Source: Emticicia aquatilis
GTDB lineage: Bacteria > Bacteroidota > Bacteroidia > Cytophagales > Spirosomataceae
Assembly (NCBI RefSeq): GCF_014644295.1
Contig: NZ_BMKK01000005.1
Location: 496,001 to 560,000, forward strand
Length of the DNA stretch: 64,000 nucleotides
Reading direction: 5' to 3'
This document shows positions 17,173 through 26,339 of the stretch, one piece after another. The notes beneath the pieces are model-generated. The model did not search any database. It was not told the origin of the DNA and was given only the letters and a program-made list of their open reading frames with translations. Numbering within the stretch: the stretch's first letter is position 1; each line of letters begins with the position of its first letter. The position numbers and the translations under genes are program-made.

Positions 17173-17754
17173 ATGGCGAATAATCTGCCAAATGAAACCC
17201 CTGAAGAACTCCTCTATAAAAGCGTGAGAGGCGACCGCAAGAGTCAAGAAAAACTCTATCGGCAGTTCTATGGGTTTGCTATGGGCGTATGTATGCGATA
17301 TACTCAGAGCCGTGACGAAGCTCTGGAAATCGTAAATGATGGTTTCTTGAAGATTTTTACTAAAGGAGACCAATACGATTCAAAGTTTCCTTTTAAAGCG
17401 TGGTTTAGACGAATTATTGTCAATACCGCTTTGGATTTTTATCGGAGTCAGCAAAAACATTATTTCCACGAAAACATTGAAGAAGCTTACGAAGTTTCTT
17501 CAAATGATAGCAGTCCTCTAAGCCAACTCAATCACGAAGAAATCATCGGTCTTGTCCAACGGCTTCCGTCTGGATACAAGATGGTGTTTAATTTATTCGT
17601 TATTGATGGTTTTTCGCACGAGGAAATAAGTAATCAACTCGGAATCTCTGTTGGAACATCAAAATCAAACCTTTCACGGGCCCGAGAAGCTCTAAGAAAA
17701 ATGATTTTGCTTGAAGAAAAGGCTGTACCAAGCCCAAACTTCAAGGACAATTAA
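17173..17754 (+). CDS. ECF sigma factor, partner of a membrane anti-sigma-like protein
   Basis: This is a 193-residue sigma-70 family ECF factor. Region 2 (residues ~10-95) has FYGFAMGVCMRYTQSRDEALEIVNDGFLKIF and FKAWFRRIIVNTALDFYR. Region 4 (~125-180) has LPSGYKMVFNLFVIDGFSHEEISNQLGISVGTSKSNLSRAREALR. The gene 14 bases downstream encodes a protein with anti-sigma and beta-barrel features, the same pairing as at 57798-59955. Holding by that protein and release on an envelope signal are inferred from related systems. Confidence 0.9.
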   Translation: MANNLPNETPEELLYKSVRGDRKSQEKLYRQFYGFAMGVCMRYTQSRDEALEIVNDGFLKIFTKGDQYDSKFPFKAWFRRIIVNTALDFYRSQQKHYFHENIEEAYEVSSNDSSPLSQLNHEEIIGLVQRLPSGYKMVFNLFVIDGFSHEEISNQLGISVGTSKSNLSRAREALRKMILLEEKAVPSPNFKDN

Positions 17755-17768
17755 CCACTTTTTATTAA

Positions 17769-19388
17769 ATGAACATAAACAAACATGAAATGTCAGATGA
17801 CGAGTTAGACCATCTTTTCAGAGAATCAGCTGAAAGCATGGACTTTGACTTTGACCCTGACTCATGGACAAAAATGAGCCAAAAGCTTGATGCGGTTGCA
17901 CTGCCGCCATCGAGTGGCCGAGGTGCAAGCCCTTGGCCCAAGCGAAGTTTGTTACTATTGATTGGTTTATTAGTTTTCGTTGGAGGGTATTATTCATTAA
18001 AATCTTCAACAAACCAATCGGGCGAAGCTACGGATAGTGCCACCCAAGCTTCTAAAAATGAAACGACAAATACTGATTCAAAAAAATATGTAGTAACAGA
18101 CAAAGTAGATACAGACAATTTAAGTAAAAACGAAACTACAAAAGCTGAAGAAAATAAAACCAATAATGAAATAGCCGAAAATACGCCAACAACCAATAAA
18201 GAAAATAGAACAAAGAACAAAATTTCAACACCGACAACCGAAAATGCTGAAAGTTTTGAGAAAAAGAAAATTGTTGATAAAACGATTGTAACTGAGAAAT
18301 CTATTTCTAAAAACTCTGTTGTGAATACGAAAAATCGCACAGCATTGACTAAGAAGTCTTACAAAGAAATTTCAACAAGAAATAGTAGCTCTTCGGTGGT
18401 TGTTGAGAGAAAATTAGTAGAAAAATCGGAGAAAAACAATGTTAATTCGGCTGAAAAAGAGATGTACTCAAGGAATAATGCTGAGGTAATAAAAACGAAG
18501 GAAACGAAAAGTCGAAAACGCAGTACAGAAAATATTCCTTCCTCAAATACTAATGAAGGTATAAATACTTTGGCACAAGGCAACAGCATTCTGAATAATG
18601 GTGCAACTCAACTATCCAATGCTCCGACGGGGTCTATTATCGAAGAAAACCGTTTAGCTCTTAAAAATCTTGATTTACTTGCACCAAAAGGTACATTTAT
18701 CAAGTCGAGTATAACTTTACCAATAGTTGCGTTTGAAAATCCGCAAACACAAGCACCCATTATTCCCAAAAGTACATCACAGTCATTCAAAAAAGGCTTA
18801 TATCTCAGAGTTGGAATTTCACCAGATGTGAGCTTTGTCACGAGTGACGAACTCACCAAGTTTGGTAGCAATTCAGCTATACTTTTGGAGTATCGGTTAA
18901 ATAAACGATTGAGTGTACAAAGTGGCGTACTTCGCTCAATGAAGTATTACGATGCTTATCCAGAATCGTACGAATGGCCTTATAACTGGCCTTCACCACC
19001 AAAACTTATTGACATTAATGCCACTTGTAAAATGCTCGATATTCCGCTTAATATCAGATATGACCTTAGCCAAAAGCCACTTTCTCGTTGGTTTGTAAGT
19101 TTCGGAGCTACGAATTACGTCATGCTTAATGAAAAGTATGTTTATAACTACGAAAACCCCAACGACCCTAAAATCAAGTGGAAAATGTGGCAAGGCAAAA
19201 CTGGAGCTTATTATTTTGGTGTATTGAATTTCTCTGTGGGTTACGAATATCAACTATTCCGCAAACTGAGCATTCAAGCCGAACCGTTTTTCAAAATGCC
19301 AATCGCACAAGTTGGCTTCGGACATGTTAAATTATCGTCGCTGGGCTTATTAGTTTCAGCCAAATATCCGATTTTTACTAACAAATAA
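17769..19388 (+). CDS. dual-membrane anti-sigma-like protein with C-terminal beta-barrel
   Basis: This encodes 539 residues. The N-terminus (~1-55) is cytosolic and helical with the conserved FDPDSWTKMSQKLD motif. One membrane helix follows (~57-75, RSLLLLIGLLVFVGGYYSL), then ~250 residues of Ser/Thr/Asn/Lys/Glu-rich low-complexity linker. The C-terminal ~200 residues (from about KGLYLRVGISPDV) read as an outer-membrane beta-barrel of the PorT/OMP_b-brl type ending in a strand. The layout matches the Dma proteins described in Bacteroides, which span both membranes and hold an ECF sigma factor. The cognate sigma gene lies 14 bases upstream. Assignment is by architecture, not by alignment. Confidence 0.75.
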   Translation: MNINKHEMSDDELDHLFRESAESMDFDFDPDSWTKMSQKLDAVALPPSSGRGASPWPKRSLLLLIGLLVFVGGYYSLKSSTNQSGEATDSATQASKNETTNTDSKKYVVTDKVDTDNLSKNETTKAEENKTNNEIAENTPTTNKENRTKNKISTPTTENAESFEKKKIVDKTIVTEKSISKNSVVNTKNRTALTKKSYKEISTRNSSSSVVVERKLVEKSEKNNVNSAEKEMYSRNNAEVIKTKETKSRKRSTENIPSSNTNEGINTLAQGNSILNNGATQLSNAPTGSIIEENRLALKNLDLLAPKGTFIKSSITLPIVAFENPQTQAPIIPKSTSQSFKKGLYLRVGISPDVSFVTSDELTKFGSNSAILLEYRLNKRLSVQSGVLRSMKYYDAYPESYEWPYNWPSPPKLIDINATCKMLDIPLNIRYDLSQKPLSRWFVSFGATNYVMLNEKYVYNYENPNDPKIKWKMWQGKTGAYYFGVLNFSVGYEYQLFRKLSIQAEPFFKMPIAQVGFGHVKLSSLGLLVSAKYPIFTNK

Positions 19389-19487
19389 AGTTTTGATTTT
19401 TCGGTATAGTTTTTGCAATTTAGTGTCGTTATAGACCTTCTATAATAATCATTTAAGCAAAATCGTTTTAAGATAAAAATCAATAAA

Positions 19488-20045
19488 ATGAAAAAAATAT
19501 ACCTTTTTATAGCATTAATTAGTCTGTCAGGCGGCGTTTTTGCCCAACAAAAGACTGCTTCGGCAAAAAAAGAAGTTGAGTGGCTCACGATTCAAGAAGC
19601 ATACGCACGCACCCAAAAAGAACCTCGCAAAACAATAGTTGATGTTTATACGGCGTGGTGTGGTTGGTGCAAAGTTATGGATAGAGAAACCTACACAAAC
19701 CCCGAAGTGATTGACTATCTGAATAAGAATTTTTATATGGTAAAACTCGACGCTGAGTCGAAACAAGATATAATAATTGGCAATACAAAATACATTTTTG
19801 ATGCCAACAGTGGTGCAAATCAAGCAGCGATTGCTCTTTTACAAGGAAAAATGAGTTATCCTACTACTGTGTTTTTAGACGCTCAGTATAATATGATTCA
19901 ACCATTGCCAGGGTACTTGAATGCTAAGGCATTTCATGAAATAGTGACTTATTTAGGCGGAGATTATAACAAAAAAGAGCCCTTTGAGCAATATAAAGTA
20001 GGTACCTACAAAGAAGTATTTAAGAATGCTCTACCGAAACTTTAA
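19488..20045 (+). CDS. periplasmic thioredoxin-fold protein
   Basis: This encodes 185 residues with a cleavable signal (KKIYLFIALISLSGGVFAQ) and a thioredoxin-like domain. The active site TAWCGWCKVMDRETY contains the CGWC dithiol and the family's following Met-Asp-Arg-Glu-Thr-Tyr. A cis-Pro region MSYPTTVFLDAQ and a DUF255/thioredoxin_7-like C-terminus follow. It probably reduces or shuffles disulfides of envelope proteins. It opens a cluster of three such proteins reaching 22502, although this one is on the opposite strand. Confidence 0.85.
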   Translation: MKKIYLFIALISLSGGVFAQQKTASAKKEVEWLTIQEAYARTQKEPRKTIVDVYTAWCGWCKVMDRETYTNPEVIDYLNKNFYMVKLDAESKQDIIIGNTKYIFDANSGANQAAIALLQGKMSYPTTVFLDAQYNMIQPLPGYLNAKAFHEIVTYLGGDYNKKEPFEQYKVGTYKEVFKNALPKL

Positions 20046-20067
20046 TTGATTTTGACATATAATAATT

Positions 20068-20102
20068 AGCCCAACTTTCGATTCAGAAAGTTGGGCTTTT
20101 AT
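20068..20102 (+). terminator. intrinsic terminator
   Basis: AGCCCAACTTTC at 20068-20079 pairs perfectly with GAAAGTTGGGCT at 20086-20097 and is followed by TTTATATT. It ends the thioredoxin gene transcript. Confidence 0.85.
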
Positions 20103-20396
20103 ATTGTTTCATGGCCTACATCATTTGTCTGAATGTGGCAGCGGGAAAATGAACTTTGTTCACAGCAAGCAATGTTAAGCCTTTTTTTTAGTTTCATGGC
20201 TGATTTCTAATCAGCAAGAGTTATTTTAGGTTCACCTGAGACTTTACAAAAGTTTGGATTTAGTACTTTATTTGTTCTTTCATGGCTTAACAAAGCATAA
20301 TGCAAATTTAGGCTCTAAAACGCATACCAGAACAGCGTAAAAATACCTGTTTTAGCAAGTATTTTTACGCATTTTTAGTTTTGCATCAATACCTAT
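20103..20396. repeat. intergenic repeats: spaced TTTCATGGC words and a 12-bp hairpin
   Basis: This gap has no convincing gene. TTTCATGGC occurs at 20107, 20192 and 20278, spaced 85 and 86 bases. The second copy leads into the hairpin GCTGATT/AATCAGC. GCGTAAAAATAC at 20335-20346 pairs perfectly with 20359-20370 and is followed by ATTTTTAG. The spacing suggests a decayed tandem or REP-type array, though the intervening sequences are not obviously alike. Confidence 0.5.
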
Positions 20397-20627
20397 TTAG
20401 ATTTTTCGCCTTAGAAGAATAATATCCTCATCCATGTAAGGCCACATGGTTAGCCCGATAAGAGGGTCTTCAACAAAAACTCCTCCATTAGGGATATTCC
20501 AATCTATTGCTTTGGGGCTGTTTGGTTCAATGATTTCTAAGATGACAGTTTGGTATTTCTGTGAATCATGATGAGTAATTTCTACTACGTCACCCAACCT
20601 CACCTCTTTTCCATTTAAGTAGTTCAT
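20397..20627 (-). CDS. hypothetical protein, 76 aa
   Basis: A small soluble protein beginning MNYLNGKEVRLGDVVEI and ending DIILLRRKI. The opening 'G..V.LGD.V' and alternating strands suggest an SH3-like or KOW-like small barrel. Its ATG overlaps the TGA of the thioredoxin lipoprotein gene (ATGA at 20624-20627), so its translation is coupled to that gene. No family is recognised. A Trp/Pro-rich segment (LTMWPYMDED) near residues 59-68 is distinctive. Confidence 0.55.
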   Translation of the reverse strand: MNYLNGKEVRLGDVVEITHHDSQKYQTVILEIIEPNSPKAIDWNIPNGGVFVEDPLIGLTMWPYMDEDIILLRRKI

Positions 20628-21064
20628 TTATTGCGGCTTACTACAAAATCGGCCTCTTGTACTAATCCTTCGGGCGACATCATTCCTTCAATTCGGTGAA
20701 TAACTTTTCCTTCTGGACTAATAAATAAATAAGTAGGATACGAATCTACTCTATAAATAATGCCGACGTTAACCCCTTCAAAAGAATCACCATCTACTTT
20801 ATAATTCAAGAAGGTTTTATTGAACTTCTCAGCCACACGAGTATCAATAAAAGTATTTTCATCCATCCACTTACAAGGCCCACACCATGTTGTATATACA
20901 TCGACAAACAAGATTTTTTTCTGACTTTTTGCTTGAGCCAGCATCTGTTCCATTGTTTTATCGTTGTTTTTTACGAAACTTATTTGTTTTACATTTCCTC
21001 TACCACAGGCATACACCAATACAATGAGACACACGATGCTCACTGCTAAAATCATTTTTTTCAT
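20624..21064 (-). CDS. thioredoxin-fold lipoprotein
   Basis: This encodes 146 residues from the ATG at 21064; upstream in-frame Met codons would place residues before the signal. The N-terminus MKKMILAVSIVCLIVLVYACGRG is a lipoprotein signal with the lipobox Cys in VYAC. The thioredoxin domain has VDVYTTWCGPCKWMDENTF (CGPC active site) and a cis-Pro in VDSYPTYLFISPEGK. It closely resembles the N-terminal domain of the next gene (21171-22502), suggesting duplication. It probably acts as a periplasmic thiol-disulfide reductase. Confidence 0.82.
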   Translation of the reverse strand: MKKMILAVSIVCLIVLVYACGRGNVKQISFVKNNDKTMEQMLAQAKSQKKILFVDVYTTWCGPCKWMDENTFIDTRVAEKFNKTFLNYKVDGDSFEGVNVGIIYRVDSYPTYLFISPEGKVIHRIEGMMSPEGLVQEADFVVSRNK

Positions 21065-21170
21065 TAATAATGCTATTGTTTGCATAATGTCAATCACAAA
21101 ATCCTTGCCTTTTTTGGGGTTACTGGAAAAATTAGTTATTGGTTATTGGAAAATCCGTGTTCCACCAAAA

Positions 21171-22502
21171 TCAACTTCGCTTAATATCTTTCAGTGTTTG
21201 TTGTAAATCTTTTGTATCGCCGCCCTCTTTTTTAGCCAATTTAATGGCTCTCTTCTCTGCCTTGATTGCTTCTTTTTTTCTACCAAGCTTACTTAGCAAA
21301 TTAGCATAGGTATCCAAATTGGCTGGCGATTCTACCAATTCTATTGCCCGCTCCGACCATTTTAGTGCTTCCTCTAAATCTTTCGGAGTGTTTATCATCT
21401 GTACGTAACCCCAAGCATATTCGTTGAGTTGAAATGAAGTTATTTTTTGAGCGTTATCAGTTAAATTATCTAAAATCATCTTGAACTGGGGCGTAGATTC
21501 ATCTATGTTTTTTGCTTTTGCCCCTTCTTTAAAGTTAATGATTTTCATTTGGGTTTCGGCAACTAAGTCCTCTGATGTCTTGGCCATCAATTTTGCGGAC
21601 TCTTTAGTGGCAATTTTCTTGAAATTATCTCCATCTCTTGTAATCTTGGCATATTCTAAGCGGAACTGTTTTTCTTCGGCCTCGAACCCCGCTTCGCTAT
21701 ATGAAGTGGCTCTCACGGCATCAATCAGCCTTTCGAGCAATGCTTTATCTCGGCTATCAACAGCTTTCTTGAATGTATTTCTTTTGGCTTTTGAAATACC
21801 ATTCAATACATATTTTTGCTGTGAAGTTGTCATGTTTAGATACCTATCTAAGGCATCTCGCAAAATCACAAAAGCTTTCGATTCTATCGTTCCGATATTT
21901 TCGGAAATGAGAGCCAGCACTTTCTCTGTTTTGTACAGCGACGTTGGTATTGCGGTCAAATATTCATCTAATAAGGCCGAACTCTCGCTCCCATTGAGGC
22001 TTTTTCGTTTCATGTACTCGTACAGAAAATCAGCATCTCGCTTACCTTCTTTAAATTCTTTTTCCAGTTCGACCGATGATTTATAGCTTTTTCCTGCCAC
22101 AAGGGCTTTTTCTGACTCATTAATAAATTTATCGGCTGACATCGCCCCTATCGAACGATAAACCAATTCGCCACCAGCATTTACAAAAAGATAAGTTGGA
22201 TAGGCAGTAATCGCATACGTTTTGGCCAATTCGATGCCTTCTCCTTTTTCGGCATCAATCTTATAATTGATAAACGATTCATTAAATTTTTCACCAACAC
22301 TGGGGTCAGTAAAAACCTTCGCCGACATAGTTTTGCAAGGCCCACACCAAGTTGTGTAAATATCAATAAAGATGAGTTTATTTTGTTTTCTGGCTTCACT
22401 CAAAATATTAGCCCATGAGCCTTCGGTAAACTTAATGCCTTTATCATCAGCCGCATACGACGAAAAAGATAGTATTATCAGTAAGTATAAGATTTTATTC
22501 AT
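21171..22502 (-). CDS. thioredoxin-fold protein with long C-terminal helical domain
   Basis: This encodes 443 residues. A short signal (MNKILYLLIILSFSSYA) is followed by a thioredoxin domain at ~25-135 with IDIYTTWCGPCKTMSAKVF and cis-Pro TAYPTYLFVNAGGE. About 300 residues of mainly helical sequence follow. The last ~90 (LEEALKWSERAIEL...NLDTYANLLSKLGRKKEAIKAEKRAIKLA) form two TPR-like repeats, so it may combine disulfide chemistry with protein binding. It is on the same strand as the lipoprotein paralog, 106 bases upstream of it. Confidence 0.85.
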   Translation of the reverse strand: MNKILYLLIILSFSSYAADDKGIKFTEGSWANILSEARKQNKLIFIDIYTTWCGPCKTMSAKVFTDPSVGEKFNESFINYKIDAEKGEGIELAKTYAITAYPTYLFVNAGGELVYRSIGAMSADKFINESEKALVAGKSYKSSVELEKEFKEGKRDADFLYEYMKRKSLNGSESSALLDEYLTAIPTSLYKTEKVLALISENIGTIESKAFVILRDALDRYLNMTTSQQKYVLNGISKAKRNTFKKAVDSRDKALLERLIDAVRATSYSEAGFEAEEKQFRLEYAKITRDGDNFKKIATKESAKLMAKTSEDLVAETQMKIINFKEGAKAKNIDESTPQFKMILDNLTDNAQKITSFQLNEYAWGYVQMINTPKDLEEALKWSERAIELVESPANLDTYANLLSKLGRKKEAIKAEKRAIKLAKKEGGDTKDLQQTLKDIKRS

Positions 22503-22724
22503 CGCTTTGTGTATAAGTAAATTTTTGAATATCTTTTTGAAGGCTCTTTTATAGTGTGGACTAATTAAATTTCAAGCAAAAATCATACGAATATCTACAT
22601 TCCAAAAAAACTTCTACTATTTTTAGGAATATTTTCTTTTGAATTTTGTTTACTATTTGTGGGGCGAGCCGAACGACGGCCGTATCCTATTCACCCGTGA
22701 AGCGGAAAGATTTTACATTACTTC

Positions 22725-23957
22725 ATGACAACAACCATTATTGAAAATAAAAATTCTCGTCAAGACCTTTGGAATTCGGCAAAAAACTTGGCTTTTCCAA
22801 CTGCTATTTGGCGTTTGCCTCGACAAACTGAAAAACATTTTCTGACATCGTTTGGCGAAATACCTCAACAATCAAAAATAGATTTTGAAGAACTTGGTGC
22901 TGGCTTTGCTTTTTCGCCTTTTGTTAACCCTGATGGAAATAAAACTTTCTTTCTGAAAGCCGATTTACACTATATCTTCAATACTAACGGGCCAACTCAA
23001 AACGAATTAATCAAAGAAGTTATTACACCTTCATCGCTCAATCCTCATTTTGTTGAGTTGATGAATGGTATTCATGATAAACCTGCTGTAAACGGAGTAA
23101 AAAATGTAGATATTAAGCAAACCTCAAAGCAGGATTTTATAGATTTAGTAGAAAAAGGCATCGCCGAAATAGAGAACGGAGTATTTCAGAAAGTGGTTCT
23201 TTCTCGTACTAAACAAATAATATTACCTGCCGATTTTGATATCATCAGCATATTCGATAAACTCTGCGAAACTTATACCTCGGCTTTTGTTTCGGCAGTT
23301 TCATTGCCACATTTAGGTGTTGTTTGGATAGGTGCTTCGCCCGAAACACTTGTGAGTCAAAATTCAAAAGGTATTTTCCGCACGATGGCTTTGGCAGGCA
23401 CTCAATCGGCCTATGATGCAGATGGAAATTTAATAAAACCCTCAGAAGCTCTATGGCGACAAAAAGAAATCGAAGAACAGTCGTTTGTGACGAGGTATAT
23501 CATCAATTGCCTAAAAAAGATAAGGGTGAGAGAGTTTGAGGAAGAAGGCCCAAAGACAGTTATTGCAGGAAATTTGATGCACCTACGCACCGATATTATT
23601 ATTGATACAGTAGCTATCAATTTTCCGCAACTGGCAACCGTCATGCTTGATTTATTGCACCCAACTTCAGCCGTCTGTGGAATGCCTAAAATACCCGCAA
23701 CGGAGTTTATTTTGGCTAATGAAGGTTATGACCGTGAGTTTTATAGTGGCTTCTTAGGGCCAGTAAATATGCAATCGAGCGAAGGGCAAGCAGAATCTCA
23801 TATTTTTGTAAATTTACGTACAATGAAATTGCAAGAAAATATAGCTACGCTTTACGCTGGTTGCGGAATAACAGCCGACTCAAGCCCCGAAAAAGAATGG
23901 AACGAGACTGAGATGAAAACCCAAACGCTGGGGAAAGTTCTGAATGCTGAGTTTTGA
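22725..23957 (+). CDS. menF: isochorismate synthase
   Basis: This 410-residue chorismate-binding enzyme converts chorismate to isochorismate, usually the first step toward menaquinone. Conserved segments are KVVLSRTKQI (~155), IGASPETLVS (~203), FRTMALAGTQ (~218), the chorismate-site HPTSAVCGMPK (~311) and the Mg/catalytic Glu region EGYDREFYSGFLGP (~329). The final AGCGITADSSPEKEWNETEMK is typical. No other men genes are beside it. Siderophore (EntC) use cannot be excluded, but no siderophore genes are present. Confidence 0.88.
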   Translation: MTTTIIENKNSRQDLWNSAKNLAFPTAIWRLPRQTEKHFLTSFGEIPQQSKIDFEELGAGFAFSPFVNPDGNKTFFLKADLHYIFNTNGPTQNELIKEVITPSSLNPHFVELMNGIHDKPAVNGVKNVDIKQTSKQDFIDLVEKGIAEIENGVFQKVVLSRTKQIILPADFDIISIFDKLCETYTSAFVSAVSLPHLGVVWIGASPETLVSQNSKGIFRTMALAGTQSAYDADGNLIKPSEALWRQKEIEEQSFVTRYIINCLKKIRVREFEEEGPKTVIAGNLMHLRTDIIIDTVAINFPQLATVMLDLLHPTSAVCGMPKIPATEFILANEGYDREFYSGFLGPVNMQSSEGQAESHIFVNLRTMKLQENIATLYAGCGITADSSPEKEWNETEMKTQTLGKVLNAEF

Positions 23958-24015
23958 GTTCTGAGTGTTTGTTCAGCAAAAAACTTCGCGAAGAAAACTC
24001 AGAACTCAGAACTAT

Positions 24016-25395
24016 TCAATACGAAGTCAATCTAAAATATTTCGGATAACGAGTAAATCTCAGACCCACCGTAAAATCAAGTCGGCTCAAGTCGATGGGT
24101 GTAGCTAAGTTTATCGCACCGCCACCTGCACCAAAATCTAATGCACGCATTTTACCGTAGCTATAACCTGCTTCCAAGCTCAAAATAATATCACGTCCCG
24201 TAATATCGTTGCCGAGTAAGAAATCAATCCCAAGTGTTGCTGATGCACCAAAATCCATTCCTTTAAATGTATAATTAGCATCATTATAAGAGCCTTTATC
24301 TTTATAGAAATAAACTCCAGGCGAAACTCCCAAAACTACCATTGTTTTGAAATCAATATTCTTACGATAGTAAAAAACTGGACCAACGTATTTAATCGAA
24401 CGTTTATTTGAGATACTTCCCGAATCAGGTTTATTCAAAATCTCGTTACGAAAAGCTATATTCTCTGCTTTATTATTAGCCTGAAAATTATTAAACATCA
24501 AGCCAAAACCTATATTATCTCCTGGGAAATAAGCCACATCAGCACCCCAAGTAAACCCTCGAAGAAGTTTTTCTTGATATAAACCATAAGCATTTGTAGT
24601 AGGAATTTTGGCCAACATATTTCCAAAACCACCCTTTGCCCCTACTCTCCATTTCAAAAAGTTACTAAACTCGTTATCTGCCTTTGGAGCAGCCAATGGA
24701 GCAACTGCTTTCTCTTCTTTTTTGGCAATTACTTCTTCTTTTTTAGGCTTTGTTTCCTCTTTCTTTGTTACCACTTTTTTATCATTATCGGTAGCTTTTG
24801 GTTTATCTGCAACTTTTTCTGCTTCTTTTTTAGAAGACGACTCCTTAGCAGTAGCTTTTTCATCTGATTCTGCTACATCATTTGCTTTCTTATCATTTTT
24901 CTTCGACTCACTCTTTGCTTTGGTAGGTTCGCTCTTGCGAGTATCTACACGCTGAGTTGTGGTGGCATTTTCTTCTCTCGCTCCACCTAAACCTTCAGGC
25001 ATTTTATTTCCCTTGGTCACGATGTCGCTCGGATAGAAATTATATTTAAAATCTGATACTAAATTTTTGAAGATTTCATTTCGTAAAACTTTACCCGATG
25101 GAGAAAGGTACGCATACACAAAACGGTTGGGCGTTTCATCTAAAATTCGACAGCGAATTTTCTCACCTGCTTGGGTCGTAATCTGGTCACGCTGTCCAAA
25201 TGATTGGGTAATCGAAAAACCAAAAACTAAAAAAAGTACAATTATTACTTTGTTTAGTTTAGTATTAAAAATATGATTTTTTGAGGAAAGAATCTCCTCT
25301 TTCAAATCAGGTTCGCTTCTCCATAAAAGCTGGGTTGCGAGAAGTTTATTAACTTTCAGATGAAAATTACGAGTAAAGTCAAACATTTTTTCCAT
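24016..25395 (-). CDS. outer-membrane beta-barrel protein with Lys/Glu-rich linker
   Basis: This encodes 459 residues from the ATG at 25395 (a longer frame reaches 25449). A charged ~48-residue N-region precedes a hydrophobic segment KVIIVLFLVFGFSITQSFGQ, which looks either like a signal peptide with an unusually long N-region or like a true membrane helix. A small domain (RDQITTQAGEKIRCRI...) follows, then ~110 residues rich in Lys/Glu/Ala. A ~215-residue beta-barrel (LKWRVGAKGGFG... to VGLRFTRYPKYF) completes it. The layout partly recalls the dual-membrane proteins in this window, and the divergent neighbour is an ECF sigma gene, but the Trp-containing anti-sigma motif is absent. Confidence 0.65.
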   Translation of the reverse strand: MEKMFDFTRNFHLKVNKLLATQLLWRSEPDLKEEILSSKNHIFNTKLNKVIIVLFLVFGFSITQSFGQRDQITTQAGEKIRCRILDETPNRFVYAYLSPSGKVLRNEIFKNLVSDFKYNFYPSDIVTKGNKMPEGLGGAREENATTTQRVDTRKSEPTKAKSESKKNDKKANDVAESDEKATAKESSSKKEAEKVADKPKATDNDKKVVTKKEETKPKKEEVIAKKEEKAVAPLAAPKADNEFSNFLKWRVGAKGGFGNMLAKIPTTNAYGLYQEKLLRGFTWGADVAYFPGDNIGFGLMFNNFQANNKAENIAFRNEILNKPDSGSISNKRSIKYVGPVFYYRKNIDFKTMVVLGVSPGVYFYKDKGSYNDANYTFKGMDFGASATLGIDFLLGNDITGRDIILSLEAGYSYGKMRALDFGAGGGAINLATPIDLSRLDFTVGLRFTRYPKYFRLTSY

Positions 25396-25733
25396 GATTA
25401 TATTTATTTCACTTGCGTAATAGTGCAAAAATGATACCGAAAAAAACAATGCACTATTAAGGCCTATTAAATATCTGAATATCAGATATTTACAATTTTA
25501 AAATTGAACAAAACTACTGGTACAGTTTTTGTCCAATATTCTGTATAAAACGATGAAAACGAAATTTCATTTGGATTATTAACAAACCGTTAACTATTTT
25601 TTTTATTTCAAACACTTGACACGAATCATTATTTTTATCTATCTTTCGACACAAAACAAAAATTCTTCTACAATTTAAACACAGATATACAATATGGCAT
25701 AAAGCTCTACGTTAACTAAATTGAAATACTGAA
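25396..25733. promoter_or_regulatory. divergent intergenic region upstream of the ECF sigma gene
   Basis: This 338-base AT-rich gap separates the outer-membrane protein and sigma genes. A TTG at 25616-25618 and TATCTTTC at 25640-25647 are 21 bases apart and differ by one base from the TAnnTTTG consensus. They are a plausible sigma gene promoter, with a leader of ~80 bases. Nothing else stands out. Confidence 0.35.
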
Positions 25734-26339
25734 ATGGGAAAAATCCAAGTTAACGACAGTGAGCTTGTTTCATTGTATATCCGTGGCAACGAAAAAGCAT
25801 TTGCTACGCTTGTTCAACGTTACAAATCAAAAGTATATACCACGATTTACCTTGTTGTGAAAGACCAATACGTGGCCGAAGACTTGCTACAAGATACATT
25901 TATCAAAGCAGTTGAAGTTTTGCGTGATGGTAAATACAATGAGGAGGGTAAATTCTTACCGTGGGTACTCCGAATCGCTCATAACCTTGCGATAGACTAT
26001 TTCCGTAGAGAGAAACGCTACCCGACCGTAGTGTTTGAAGACGGAAGCAATGTGTTTAACACCCTCGAATTTGCCGAAGATTCAATCGAATCAATGCAAA
26101 TCAAGCGTGAATCTCACGAACACTTACGTGATTTAATCAAACGATTACCCGACCAGCAGCGAGAGGTTTTGGTGATGCGTCATTACGATGACATGTCATT
26201 CCAAGAAATTGCCGATGCAACTGGCGTGAGTATCAACACGGCGTTAGGGAGAATGCGTTATGCTCTCATCAATCTTAGAAAAATGATGGGAAAATCAGCG
26301 TACGCTTATGACACAAACCTTTACCAGCACGCAGAATGA
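25734..26339 (+). CDS. ECF (RpoE-like) sigma factor
   Basis: This is a 201-residue sigma factor. Region 2 has YRGNEKAFATLVQRYKSKVYTTIYLVVKDQYVAEDLLQDTFIKAVEVL and region 2.3-2.4 FLPWVLRIAHNLAIDYFRREKR. Region 4 has LPDQQREVLVMRHYDDMSFQEIADATGVSINTALGRMRYALINLRK. It is of the common Bacteroidota RpoE-like type. A second small gene overlaps its last 32 bases in another frame. No classical anti-sigma gene follows. The divergent neighbour is an outer-membrane barrel. Confidence 0.92.
   Translation: MGKIQVNDSELVSLYIRGNEKAFATLVQRYKSKVYTTIYLVVKDQYVAEDLLQDTFIKAVEVLRDGKYNEEGKFLPWVLRIAHNLAIDYFRREKRYPTVVFEDGSNVFNTLEFAEDSIESMQIKRESHEHLRDLIKRLPDQQREVLVMRHYDDMSFQEIADATGVSINTALGRMRYALINLRKMMGKSAYAYDTNLYQHAE

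Noticed and set aside
20107-20286. CRISPR array from three TTTCATGGC words
   Set aside because: Nine-base repeats with 76-base gaps do not fit any CRISPR type, and no cas gene is in the window.
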